This document shows positions 17,370 to 26,362 of a stretch of 64,000 nt of DNA, piece after piece. The notes under the pieces were generated by a model. The model saw only the letters and a program-made list of their open reading frames with translations. It did not search any database and was not told where the DNA came from. The DNA lies in assembly GCF_001611795.1 (NCBI RefSeq), contig NZ_CP015098.1, positions 7,316,001 to 7,380,000 on the forward strand, given 5' to 3'. Origin of the DNA: Streptomyces qaidamensis (GTDB lineage Bacteria; Actinomycetota; Actinomycetes; Streptomycetales; Streptomycetaceae). The position numbers and the translations under genes were made by a program. Numbering within the stretch: the stretch's first letter is position 1; the number at the start of each line of letters is the position of its first letter.

Positions 17370-18518
17370 ATGAGCACCTACCGCGACTTCACCGCCCCCA
17401 TCGGCTCCCGCCGTGCCACCGTGCTCCGCACCGTCGGCACCCGGGAGCGCCGCTCGCACCTGACGGCACCTCGCGTGCCCACGGTCGGCATCGACATCGG
17501 CGGTACGAAGGTGATGGCGGGCGTCGTCGACGCCGACGGCAACATCCTGGAGATGCTCCGCACGGAGACCCCGGACAAGTCCAAGAGCCCCAAGGTCGTC
17601 GAGGACACCATCGCCGAGCTGGTCCTGGACCTCTCCGACCGGCACGACGTGCACGCCGTCGGCATCGGCGCGGCCGGCTGGGTGGACGCCGACCGCAACC
17701 GCGTGCTGTTCGCCCCCCACCTGTCCTGGCGCAACGAACCGCTCCGCGACCGCCTGTCGGGCCGGCTCTCCGTCCCCGTCCTCGTGGACAACGACGCCAA
17801 CACCGCGGCCTGGGCGGAATGGCGCTTCGGCGCCGGCCGGGGCGAGGACCACCTCGTCATGATCACCCTGGGCACCGGCATCGGCGGCGCGATCCTGGAG
17901 GACGGCCAGGTCAAGCGCGGCAAGTACGGCGTCGCCGGCGAGTTCGGCCACATGCAGGTCGTGCCCGGCGGCCACCGTTGCCCGTGCGGCAACCGCGGCT
18001 GCTGGGAGCAGTACAGCTCCGGGAACGCCCTGGTCCGCGAGGCCCGCGAGCTGGCCGCCGCAGACTCGCCCGTCGCGTACGGGATCATCGAGCACGTCAA
18101 GGGCAGCATCGGCGACATCACCGGCCCGATGATCACCGAGCTGGCCCGTGACGGCGACGCCATGTGCATCGAGCTGCTCCAGGACATCGGCCAGTGGCTC
18201 GGCGTCGGCATCGCCAACCTCGCCGCCGCCCTCGACCCGTCCTGCTTCGTGATCGGCGGCGGCGTCTCGGCCGCCGACGACCTGCTGATCGCCCCGGCCC
18301 GGGACGCCTTCAAGCGGCACCTCACCGGCCGCGGCTACCGCCCCGAGGCCCGTATCGTCCGGGCCCAGCTCGGCCCCGAGGCCGGCATGGTCGGCGCCGC
18401 CGACCTCGCCCGGCTGGTCGCCCGCCGCTTCCGCCGCGCCAAGCGCCGCCGCGTGGAGCGCCACGAGCGGTACGAGCGCTACACGCAGTCGCTCCGCAGT
18501 ACCCAGGAGACGCCGTGA
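17370..18518 (+). CDS. ROK-family sugar kinase (glucokinase-like)
   Basis: 382 aa. An extension of about 35 residues precedes the ATP-binding GIDIGGTKVMAGVVD. VDNDANTAAWAEW holds the catalytic Asp, GTGIGGAI is a phosphate loop, and GHMQVVPGGHRCPCGNRGCWEQ is the ROK zinc motif (His plus CxCGxxGCxE). The C-terminal 30 residues are very basic (RRFRRAKRRRVERHERYERY), unusual for a glucokinase. No HTH is present, so it is a kinase rather than a ROK repressor. Its stop overlaps the next gene's GTG. Confidence 0.92.
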   Translation: MSTYRDFTAPIGSRRATVLRTVGTRERRSHLTAPRVPTVGIDIGGTKVMAGVVDADGNILEMLRTETPDKSKSPKVVEDTIAELVLDLSDRHDVHAVGIGAAGWVDADRNRVLFAPHLSWRNEPLRDRLSGRLSVPVLVDNDANTAAWAEWRFGAGRGEDHLVMITLGTGIGGAILEDGQVKRGKYGVAGEFGHMQVVPGGHRCPCGNRGCWEQYSSGNALVREARELAAADSPVAYGIIEHVKGSIGDITGPMITELARDGDAMCIELLQDIGQWLGVGIANLAAALDPSCFVIGGGVSAADDLLIAPARDAFKRHLTGRGYRPEARIVRAQLGPEAGMVGAADLARLVARRFRRAKRRRVERHERYERYTQSLRSTQETP

Positions 18519-19096
18519 CCGCCTCCCTGCCCCACCAGGGATCCTGGCCCGACGAGCCGGACCGCCCGGTCGAGGACCGCCGCCACATGATCCGCCGCAG
18601 GGCCCTCACCCTGCTGATCATCGTGCTGCTCATCGGCATCCCGGCCGGCTACCTCGTGATCTCCGCGAACCAGAGCCGCGACAGCGGCAAGGACAAGGAG
18701 GCGAAGTACTCGGCGACCGGCCTGACCGAGGGCTGGCCCTCCAAGCTCCAGCGCCGGATCTACCAGGTGCCCGTCCCGCACCCGGCCTGGCACGTGGCGT
18801 ACTACGAGACCAACAACTGGAAGACCAGCCGCCTCTACACCCAGTTCGAGACCAACGCCGCCGGCCTCGACGCCTACCTGACCGGCCTGGGCGTGACCCG
18901 GAAGGACCTGAAACAGGGCGACATCACCATCGGCGCCCGCGACCGGAAGGTCACCGGCTGGAAGTTCGCCACGACCGACTCCTGGTACGGCTTCGTCCAC
19001 CGGCAGAAGAACCCGGCCCCCACCCACGACGTGGTCGTGGACCTGTCCAACCCGGCGTACCCCTGGGTGTACGTGGTCGCGCGGACCGTGCCCTGA
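18515..19096 (+). CDS. Single-pass membrane protein, function unknown
   Basis: 193 aa. The GTG overlaps the kinase stop (GTGA). A cytoplasmic basic stretch (RRHMIRRRA) precedes one transmembrane helix, LTLLIIVLLIGIPAGYLVIS (about 31-50), followed by an extracytoplasmic domain of about 135 residues rich in Trp and Tyr (HPAWHVAYYETNNWKTSRLY, DSWYGFVHRQ). No known domain is recognised. Coupling to the ROK kinase suggests a linked role. Confidence 0.75.
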   Translation: MTASLPHQGSWPDEPDRPVEDRRHMIRRRALTLLIIVLLIGIPAGYLVISANQSRDSGKDKEAKYSATGLTEGWPSKLQRRIYQVPVPHPAWHVAYYETNNWKTSRLYTQFETNAAGLDAYLTGLGVTRKDLKQGDITIGARDRKVTGWKFATTDSWYGFVHRQKNPAPTHDVVVDLSNPAYPWVYVVARTVP

Positions 19097-19112
19097 CCGT
19101 CCCCGGAGCCGA

Positions 19113-19135
19113 TTGTCAGACCCCGCCCGTAGAGT
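19113..19135 (+). promoter_or_regulatory. DNA-damage (RecA-NDp / PafBC-type) promoter candidate
   Basis: TTGTCAG at 19113-19119 is followed after 10 bp by TAGAGT at 19130-19135. This is the TTGTCRG...TAnnnT architecture of the LexA-independent actinobacterial damage promoter. It lies about 45 bp upstream of the SNF2 helicase start. Confidence 0.5.
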
Positions 19136-19179
19136 CGGAGACAGCTGATCCGAAACACGGGCGGGAGGTGACCGGACGT

Positions 19180-22023
19180 ATGGGCGACACGACTGCGGTG
19201 GCCGAGCGGGCCGAGGCGCCCGCGGTCCCGGTCCGGCTCCCGGCCGTCTTCCTGCCCGCACCCCTCCCGCGCGAGGGACGCGTCGCCTTCTGGAACCCCG
19301 AGGGCGAACCCCTCCCCGCCGGGGACCCGGAGCACACCGCCGCCACCGAGCTGACCGTCGTCCGACGGCACGGCGCCGCCGGGGTCCGGCGGCACACCGC
19401 CCCCGCGCTGACCCTCCCGCTCGACGTGGCCCTGCCGCTCCTCGTGCGCGCCCGGCACGACCCGGGGGCCCACCCCGCCACCGCCTGCTGGGGCGCCGCC
19501 GCCCTCCACGCCCTGCGTCTGACCGCCCGCGGCCGGCTGCTGCCCGGCCTCACTCCCACGGGCCACGACGCCTGGCGCGCCGGCCCCCTCGACCCGGACG
19601 ACATCGCGCACCTGCGCGCCGTCGCCGCCGCCCTGCCCTACGAGGGCCACGCCGTCCCGCTGCCCGGCCCGGGCCCGCTCCGGCTGCCCGAACCGGAAGC
19701 GCTGGTGCGCGCCTTCCTGGACGCGGTCGCCGACACCCTGCCCCGCACCCCGGCCGCGCCCCACACCTCCGGCAGGCCCTTCGCGGCGCGCGAACCCCAG
19801 CACCTGCCCGCCGCTCACGACTGGGCCGCCGAGGTCGCCGCCGGCATGGACGCCGGCGTGCGGATCTCGCTCCGCCTGGACCTGTCGGCGTACGACCTGT
19901 TCGACGACGCCTCCGACGGCCGTAGTGCCGGCGCCGCGATCGTCCAGGTGCACAGCCTCGCCGACCCCACCCTCGTGGCCGACGCGGCGGCCCTGTGGGC
20001 GGGGGAGGCCGACGACGCCTTCGGGCCCCGCGCCCGCGTGGACGCGGCCCTCGCCGTCCGCCGCGCGGCCCGCGTCTGGCCTCCGCTCGACCGGCTCGCC
20101 GACCAGGACGTGCCCGACGTGCTGGCCCTGACCGAGGACGAGTTGAGCGACCTGCTCGGAGTCGCGGCGACCCGGCTCGCCGCGGCCGGGGTCGCCGTGC
20201 ACTGGCCGCGGGACCTCGCACAGGACCTGTCCGCCGCGGCGGTGGTCCGCCCGGCCCCCGGCTCGGCGACCGACGGCACCGGCTTCTTCGAGAGCGAGGA
20301 CCTCCTCCGGTTCCGCTGGCAGCTGGCGCTCGGCGGCGACCCGCTCACCGACACCGAGATGGACGCGCTCGCCGAGGCCCACCGCCCGGTCGTCCGGCTG
20401 CGCGACCAGTGGGTACTGGTCGACCCGGCGCTCGTCCGCAAGGCCCGCAAACGGGACCTGGGCCTCCTCGACCCGGTCGACGCCCTGTCCGTGGCCCTCA
20501 CCGGCACGGCCGACGTGGACGGTGAGACGGTCGAAGCCGTCCCCGTGGGCGCGCTGGCCGCCCTGCGCGACCGCCTGACCGCGGGGATCCGCCCGGCCGA
20601 ACCGCCCCCGGCCCTTCAGGCCACCCTCCGGGACTACCAGCTCCGAGGGCTGGCCTGGCTAGACCTGATGACCACCCTCGGTCTCGGCGGCTGCCTCGCC
20701 GACGACATGGGCCTCGGCAAGACCGTCACCCTCATCGCCCTGCATCTGAAGCGCGCCCGCCGTGAGCCGACGCTGGTCGTCTGCCCCGCCTCCCTGCTGG
20801 GCAACTGGCAGCGGGAGATCAACCGCTTCGCCCCCGGCGTGCCGGTCCGCCGCTTCCACGGTCCGGACCGCAGCCTCGACGACCTGGACGGCGGCTTCGT
20901 CCTCACCACCTACGGCACCATGCGCTCGGCGGCCCCCGCCCTGGCCGACCGCACCTGGGGCATGGTCGTCGCCGACGAGGCGCAGCACGTCAAGAACCCC
21001 TACTCGGCCACGGCCAAGGCGCTGCGCACGATCCCGGCTCCCGCGCGCGTGGCCCTGACGGGCACGCCCGTCGAGAACAACCTCTCGGAGCTGTGGGCCC
21101 TGCTCGACTGGACGACCCCCGGCCTCCTCGGCCCGCTGAAGTCCTTCCGCGCCCGGCACGCGCGTGCCGTGGAGAACGGCGAGGACGAGGAGGCGGTGGA
21201 GCGCCTCGCCCGGCTGGTCAGGCCCTTCCTGCTGCGCCGCAAGAAGTCCGACCCGGGCATCGTGCCAGAGCTGCCGCCCAAGACGGAGACCGACCATCCC
21301 GTCCCGCTCACCCGCGAACAGGCCGCGCTGTACGAGGCGGTGGTGCGCGAGTCGATGCTCGCCATCGAGACCGCCGAGGGCATGCCCCGCCGCGGCCTGG
21401 TGCTGAAGCTCCTCACATCGCTGAAGCAGATCTGCAACCACCCGGCGCTGTTCCTCAAGGAGGAGCATCCGGCCACGGGCGACCGGCTCGCCGCCCGCTC
21501 CGGCAAACTCGCCCTCCTCGACGAGTTGCTGGACACGCTGCTGGCCGAGGACGGATCCGCCCTCGTCTTCACGCAGTACGTCGGGATGGCCCGCCTGATC
21601 ACCTCGCACCTGGCCACCCGCGCGGTCCCGGTCGACCTCCTCCACGGCGGTACGCCGGTCCCCGAGCGGGAGCGCATGGTGGACCGCTTCCAGGCCGGTT
21701 CGACGCCCGTCCTGGTGCTGTCGCTCAAGGCGGCGGGCACCGGCCTCAACCTCACCCGGGCGGGACATGTCGTGCACTTCGACCGCTGGTGGAACCCGGC
21801 CGTCGAGGAACAGGCGACCGACCGCGCCTACCGCATCGGCCAGACCCAGCCGGTTCAGGTGCACCGCCTCATCACCGAGGGCACCGTCGAGGACCGCATC
21901 GCCGAGATGCTCCAGTCCAAGCGCGCCCTGGCCGACGCCATCCTCGGCTCCGGCGAGTCCTCCCTCACGGAACTGACGGACCGGGAGCTGTCCGACCTGG
22001 TGTCCCTGCGGAGGTCGTCATGA
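19180..22023 (+). CDS. SNF2-family DNA/RNA helicase
   Basis: 947 aa. The N-terminal half (about 1-470) is the bacterial SNF2-associated region. The ATPase core has motif I DDMGLGKTVTL, Ia VCPASLLGNW, II DEAQHVKN and III ALTGTPVENNLSELW. The C-terminal helicase lobe has VFTQYVGMARLI, VLSLKAAGTGLNLT and the motif VI region DRAYRIGQTQPVQVHR. ATG 19180 is chosen because the GTG at 19168 lies inside the GGGAGG ribosome site. It is coupled to a SWIM-domain protein by ATGA; this pair is conserved in actinobacteria. A damage-type promoter upstream points to a repair role. Confidence 0.92.
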   Translation: MGDTTAVAERAEAPAVPVRLPAVFLPAPLPREGRVAFWNPEGEPLPAGDPEHTAATELTVVRRHGAAGVRRHTAPALTLPLDVALPLLVRARHDPGAHPATACWGAAALHALRLTARGRLLPGLTPTGHDAWRAGPLDPDDIAHLRAVAAALPYEGHAVPLPGPGPLRLPEPEALVRAFLDAVADTLPRTPAAPHTSGRPFAAREPQHLPAAHDWAAEVAAGMDAGVRISLRLDLSAYDLFDDASDGRSAGAAIVQVHSLADPTLVADAAALWAGEADDAFGPRARVDAALAVRRAARVWPPLDRLADQDVPDVLALTEDELSDLLGVAATRLAAAGVAVHWPRDLAQDLSAAAVVRPAPGSATDGTGFFESEDLLRFRWQLALGGDPLTDTEMDALAEAHRPVVRLRDQWVLVDPALVRKARKRDLGLLDPVDALSVALTGTADVDGETVEAVPVGALAALRDRLTAGIRPAEPPPALQATLRDYQLRGLAWLDLMTTLGLGGCLADDMGLGKTVTLIALHLKRARREPTLVVCPASLLGNWQREINRFAPGVPVRRFHGPDRSLDDLDGGFVLTTYGTMRSAAPALADRTWGMVVADEAQHVKNPYSATAKALRTIPAPARVALTGTPVENNLSELWALLDWTTPGLLGPLKSFRARHARAVENGEDEEAVERLARLVRPFLLRRKKSDPGIVPELPPKTETDHPVPLTREQAALYEAVVRESMLAIETAEGMPRRGLVLKLLTSLKQICNHPALFLKEEHPATGDRLAARSGKLALLDELLDTLLAEDGSALVFTQYVGMARLITSHLATRAVPVDLLHGGTPVPERERMVDRFQAGSTPVLVLSLKAAGTGLNLTRAGHVVHFDRWWNPAVEEQATDRAYRIGQTQPVQVHRLITEGTVEDRIAEMLQSKRALADAILGSGESSLTELTDRELSDLVSLRRSS

Positions 22024-25000
22024 CACCCGGCCCGGCCGACGAGGCCCGCCGGGCCCTGCGGGAGGCCCGGGAACGGGCGGCCCAGGACCCCGACCGGGCA
22101 TCCGCAGCCCGTCCGGAACCGTCCCCGGCCGGGGGAGCCGCCGCCCAGGAAACACCCGGACCGGCAGACGCGGCCCGCGAGGCGCTGCGGAGGGCGGTGT
22201 CCGAGCAGCGGGGGAGCGGACAAGGGGACACCGATGCCTTCGAGGCCCCTCACTCCCCGGAGCGGGCCGGCGCACCCGGGGAGGCGGATGCGCCCGAGGC
22301 TGCCGCTGGTGGGCGAGGTGACCGGGGTGCGCCTCGGGTCACCGGCGCCACGGAGGCCGCCGGGGGTGCCGAGGGCGCCGAAGACCCCGACGAGGCCGGT
22401 GGGCAGGACGGCATGGCCGCCACCGAAGCGGATGGCGGGTCGGAGGCCGCGAGCGCGCCCCGCGTCGCCGACGCGCCGGAGGACACGGGCTCTCCGGCCG
22501 CGACGCCCGGGCCGCGGGCAGCAGGCGGCCCGCGGCCGAGCCCGACGGGGGACACCCCGGCCGGTGGGGCCCCCGCGCGATCCGCTGCCCGGGCGGGTAC
22601 CGAGCCGCGGGCGGCGGACGTCGCGCGTGAGGCGCTGCGCGCGGCACGGGACGACGCGCGGCGGGCCCGGGAGGAGACCGAACGGGAAGGTGCGCGCCGC
22701 AGGCGCCGGGCCCGGCAACGCCACGTCGACGACAGAGCAGCGGCTGCGCGCCGCGCCGCCACGGACGCCCCCGGCTCGGCCGCGCATGACATACGGCGAT
22801 TCCTGTCCGACGCCTTCCGGATGCCGGACTCGCAGGAGCCGACCTCCGACGACCATCCCGGGCTGGCCGGGTCGGGCCCGGAGGTGTCGGGTGGCGGGCA
22901 CGGGGTGGCCGGGTCGGGCCCGGAGGTGCCGGGTGGGCACGGGTTGGCCGGGGCGGGCCAAGAGACGCCGGACAGCGGGCACAGCCTGACCGAACCGGGT
23001 CCAGAGGCGCAGGACGGAACCGGAAGCCCGGGCTCCCGGCCCGAGCCCTGGGACGCTTCGGCCGGAACCGGCGCCCCGGGACTCGGGGGTCCGGGTCCGG
23101 TCGCGCCCGCCGACGGTCCGGCCCTCCCCGGCTCCGGCCCCGCCGCAGGCGCCGACACCCCGGCCGAAACCGGCGCCCCAGGACTCGTGGATCCGGGTTC
23201 GGTCGCGCCCGCCGACGGCCTTGCCCTCCCGGGCTCCGGCCCCGCCGCAGGCGCCGACACCCCGGCCGAAACCGGCGCCCCAGGACTCATGGATCCGGGT
23301 CCGATCGCGCGCACCGGCGGTCGGGCCCTGCGGGACCCCGGCCCCGCCACCGACGCCCCGGTCGAGCCCGGCGTTTCCGGAGTCCGGCGTGCGGGACCGG
23401 TCGAGCACACCGGGGGTCCGGCTCTGCGGGACTCCGGTCCCGCCGCGGGCACCGGTGCCCCGGTCGAGCCTGGCGCCCCGGGACTCGCGGGTTCGGGCCG
23501 GGCCGCGCACGCCGACGGTTCGGCCGTCCCGGACTCCGGTCCCGCCGCGGGCGCCGTCGCTCCGGTCGAGCCTGGTGCCCCGGGACTCGGGGGTTCGGGC
23601 CGGGCCGCGCACGCCGACGGTTCGGCCGTCCCGGACTCCGGTCCCGCTGCCCTGGCCGGAACCGATGCTCCGGGACTTGGGAGCACGGGCCCGGCCGTGC
23701 ACACCGGCGGCCCGGCCCTCCGGGACCCCGGCGCCGCCGCAGGCGCCGACGCCCCGGCCCCGCCGCCCCCGGCTTCGGGCCCCGCCTCGCCCCGCCGCCC
23801 CGCGCCGGCCAGCTCCGTGACCGCCGGTCCCGCGCCGGCCTCGGCCTCGCCCACGACCTCCGCGGTCAGCAGCACGCCCCGGGCAGCCCGTTCCATGGCC
23901 GCCCCCACTCGTGACCACGAACTCCGCCGTACCTTCCCGCCCTTCCCGCCCCGGGACGGCGACCGCTTCGCCGAGAGCTGGTGGGGGAACGCCTGGATCG
24001 GGGCGCTGGAGCAGGGCGCGCTGGATGTGAAGCGGCTGGAGCGCGGGCGGGGGTACGCCGGGCAGGGGCATGTCGACGCCATCACCGTGACGCCCGGACT
24101 CGTGCTGGCCTACGTCCAGGGCAGCCGCCCCCGCCCGTACCGTGTCCAGGTGCGCCTGCGCACCCTCGACGACACCGACTGGGACCGTTTCCTGGATGCG
24201 GCCGCCGACCGCCCCGGGCACATCGCCGCGCTGCTCGACAAGGAGATGCCCCAGTCCCTCGCGGAGTGCGGCGTGCCGCTGTTGCCCGGCCCCGGTGATC
24301 TGGAGCCCCGGTGCAGCTGCCCCGACCGTGGTCACCCCTGCAAGCACGCGGCCGCCCTCTGCTACCAGACCGCCCGGCTGCTCGACGCCGACCCCTTCGT
24401 CCTGCTCCTGCTGCGCGGCCGGGGCGAGCGGGAGCTGCTGGACGCGCTGTCCCGGCTGAGTGCCACCCGCGCGGCGCGCGCCGCCCGCGACAAGGGCCCG
24501 GCGCCCCTGCCCGGCGTGCGGGCCGCGGAGGTCCTCGCGTCGCGGGCCCTTCCGCCCCTGCCCGCACCACTGCCTCCGCCCGCGCACCCCGCGCAGCCCC
24601 CGGCCTACCCGGCGGCCCCCGGCGGTCCGGACCCCTTCGCGCTGGACCAGCTCGCCACGGACGCCGCCGCCCGCGCCCACGCCCTGCTCGGCACCGGCCG
24701 TGACCCGGTCGGGCAGCTGACCTTCTGGCAGGACGCGGTCCGCCTGGCCGCCGCCCGCCCCGGGGTGGGACTCACCGCCGGCACCCGGTCGCTCTACTCG
24801 TCCCTCGCCTCGGCGGCGGGCCGCACCCCGTCCGACCTGGCCCGTGCGGTCGCCGCCTGGCGTCAGGGAGGGCTGGAGGGCCTCGCCGTACTGGAGGAGC
24901 CCTGGGACCCGCCGGCCGGGCGGTTCGACCGTGCCCGCCCCCTCCTGCTCGCTGCCGACCTGCCCGCCTTCCGCCCCTGGCGCAACCACCTCACCCACCC

Positions 25001-25151
25001 CCGGGGCCACCTCCAGCTCCGCCTCGGCCGCGACGGCCTCTGGTACGCCTACGAGTCCGAGCCGGGCCACGACGACTGGTGGCCGAGAGGCACCCCCGAC
25101 CTGGACCCGGTGGGCGCCCTGACTGGCCTCGGTCTGCCGAGCGACTTCTGA
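22020..25151 (+). CDS. SWIM zinc-finger protein with expanded Gly/Pro/Ala repeat region
   Basis: 1043 aa, very long for the family. Residues about 1-290 are charged and Ala-rich, with repeated AREALR segments (three copies of a D(A/V)AREALR theme). Residues about 290-620 are low-complexity Gly/Pro/Ala sequence with an underlying 34-residue repeat. The conserved part begins near residue 640 (RTFPPFPPRDGDRFAESWWG). The SWIM motif CSCPDRGHPCKHAA (CxC...CxH) is near 765, and the C-terminal domain ends DPVGALTGLGLPSDF. SWIM proteins bind DNA or protein partners and usually accompany the SNF2 helicase, with which this gene overlaps by 4 bp. Confidence 0.88.
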   Translation: MTPGPADEARRALREARERAAQDPDRASAARPEPSPAGGAAAQETPGPADAAREALRRAVSEQRGSGQGDTDAFEAPHSPERAGAPGEADAPEAAAGGRGDRGAPRVTGATEAAGGAEGAEDPDEAGGQDGMAATEADGGSEAASAPRVADAPEDTGSPAATPGPRAAGGPRPSPTGDTPAGGAPARSAARAGTEPRAADVAREALRAARDDARRAREETEREGARRRRRARQRHVDDRAAAARRAATDAPGSAAHDIRRFLSDAFRMPDSQEPTSDDHPGLAGSGPEVSGGGHGVAGSGPEVPGGHGLAGAGQETPDSGHSLTEPGPEAQDGTGSPGSRPEPWDASAGTGAPGLGGPGPVAPADGPALPGSGPAAGADTPAETGAPGLVDPGSVAPADGLALPGSGPAAGADTPAETGAPGLMDPGPIARTGGRALRDPGPATDAPVEPGVSGVRRAGPVEHTGGPALRDSGPAAGTGAPVEPGAPGLAGSGRAAHADGSAVPDSGPAAGAVAPVEPGAPGLGGSGRAAHADGSAVPDSGPAALAGTDAPGLGSTGPAVHTGGPALRDPGAAAGADAPAPPPPASGPASPRRPAPASSVTAGPAPASASPTTSAVSSTPRAARSMAAPTRDHELRRTFPPFPPRDGDRFAESWWGNAWIGALEQGALDVKRLERGRGYAGQGHVDAITVTPGLVLAYVQGSRPRPYRVQVRLRTLDDTDWDRFLDAAADRPGHIAALLDKEMPQSLAECGVPLLPGPGDLEPRCSCPDRGHPCKHAAALCYQTARLLDADPFVLLLLRGRGERELLDALSRLSATRAARAARDKGPAPLPGVRAAEVLASRALPPLPAPLPPPAHPAQPPAYPAAPGGPDPFALDQLATDAAARAHALLGTGRDPVGQLTFWQDAVRLAAARPGVGLTAGTRSLYSSLASAAGRTPSDLARAVAAWRQGGLEGLAVLEEPWDPPAGRFDRARPLLLAADLPAFRPWRNHLTHPRGHLQLRLGRDGLWYAYESEPGHDDWWPRGTPDLDPVGALTGLGLPSDF
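23079..23760 (+). repeat. In-frame 102-bp minisatellite inside the SWIM gene
   Basis: About six diverged copies of a 34-codon unit of the form GL-x-x-PG-x-x-A-x-x-x-G-x-AL-x-x-SGPAAGA-x-x-P-x-E-x-GAP. The copies around 23080-23290 are nearly identical; later ones drift. The coding frame is kept throughout. Confidence 0.8.
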
Positions 25152-25402
25152 ACACGCCTCGGCGCCCCCATCCCCGCGCCTGCGCACCCCCGCTTCGTCG
25201 CCCCCGCTCCCCGGGCACATCAAGGAAGGCGGTGTGAGGTTCACCGGTGATATCCGGGAGCCGGGTGTAAGGATCCCGGGACCCGCGTCGGCGGTGCCGG
25301 AACCGACGGTGAGCGTGTCATGGCCGTCCCGTCCGGGAGTGCCTGCGCGAGAGCAGCCGATCCGCCACACGACGGCATTCGCCGGTGCGGCATACTCTCC
25401 CG

Positions 25403-25891
25403 ATGGGTTCTCGCACTTCCCCGATCAGCCGGTCGATCACGATCCGGAGGGCCGCCGCACGGGATGCCAAACGGCTCACGCGGCTCGTGCGTGGCTCAGG
25501 CGCCTACAAGGGCAAGTACGCAGCCGCAGTCGCGGGCTACCGGGTCGGTCCTGACTACATCGAGGCTCACCGCACCTTCGTGGCCGTCGGCGCCGACGAG
25601 CATGAAGACCGGGTCCTCGGGTTCTACGCGCTCGTCCTCGCTCCGCCGGAGCTCGACCTGCTGTTCGTCGCCGACGACGTGCAGGGACGGGGTATTGGAC
25701 GGCTGCTGGTCGCGCACATGCAGTCCACGGCCCGTGCGGCCGGGATCGACCGTGTCAAGGTCGTGTCGCATGTTCTCGCCGAGGACTTCTACCACCGTGT
25801 CGGTGCGGTGCGGACAGGGACCGCGTTCGCGAACCCGCCCGTCGTGCCGTGGGACCGTCCCGAATTCGAGTTTCGCATTCCTGCGGAATGA
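25403..25891 (+). CDS. GNAT-family N-acetyltransferase
   Basis: 162 aa from ATG 25403 (an upstream GTG at 25385 is possible). ITIRRAAARDAKRLTRL is the first strand/helix, LDLLFVADDVQGRGIGRLLVAHM carries the acetyl-CoA Q/RxxGxG/A motif, and DFYHRVGAVRTG is the last strand. The substrate is not predictable. It is the first gene after the SWIM gene and marks the left end of the accessory region. Confidence 0.88.
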   Translation: MGSRTSPISRSITIRRAAARDAKRLTRLVRGSGAYKGKYAAAVAGYRVGPDYIEAHRTFVAVGADEHEDRVLGFYALVLAPPELDLLFVADDVQGRGIGRLLVAHMQSTARAAGIDRVKVVSHVLAEDFYHRVGAVRTGTAFANPPVVPWDRPEFEFRIPAE

Positions 25892-26197
25892 CGCGGTGTG
25901 CCCGTCGGCGGGACACCGGCTTCGCCTCCAGGGCGGCAGGCTTGCGGGAGCCGCTGGACGTCGCGCGCTCCGTGTGCGCCGTCGCCTCTGGCCCCGGCAT
26001 GGTGATCGCCCGACAGCGACCTGCCCCGCGGCGAATTCCAGGCTCGGGGCGTAAGGGGAGGTCAAGGTGTCGCGGTTCGGGGGGCGTAGTTGGTGACAGA
26101 CGTGAGGCAGCGCCCGTGACGGCCCGGTGAAAGGGCGAGGCCCGCTGGGTGCATGCTGGCGGGGTCTGCCCGGAGCCACGAGACGAAGCCCCACCTG

Positions 26198-26256
26198 AGC
26201 GCTCCGACGCTGTTGGTGAATCCCCCCGCTGATCTCATCCGGCGGGGCGGAGCGCT
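26198..26256. repeat. Nested inverted repeat in a 471-bp non-coding stretch
   Basis: Outer arms AGCGCTCC (26198) and GGAGCGCT (26249) enclose inner arms CCCCGC (26224) and GCGGGG (26242). The interval 25892-26362 otherwise shows no convincing gene. The structure could be a terminator for the acetyltransferase or a mobile-element end. Confidence 0.5.
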
Positions 26257-26311
26257 GTGGAGAGTGAGACGCGGGTGCGGGCCCCACCTCATGCTGTTGA
26301 TCCGGTAATGA

Positions 26312-26338
26312 TCTACCCATGACCTGTAAATAGGTAGA
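26312..26338. promoter_or_regulatory. TCTAC / GTAGA inverted repeat before the transpeptidase gene
   Basis: TCTAC at 26312-26316 and GTAGA at 26334-26338 have the same half-sites as the BlaI-type operators at 44-57 kb but a 17-bp spacer. TAGAGG points towards the gene start at 26363 like a -10 element. Tentative. Confidence 0.3.
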
Positions 26339-26362
26339 GGGAACGCGCATACGATCCGGCAT

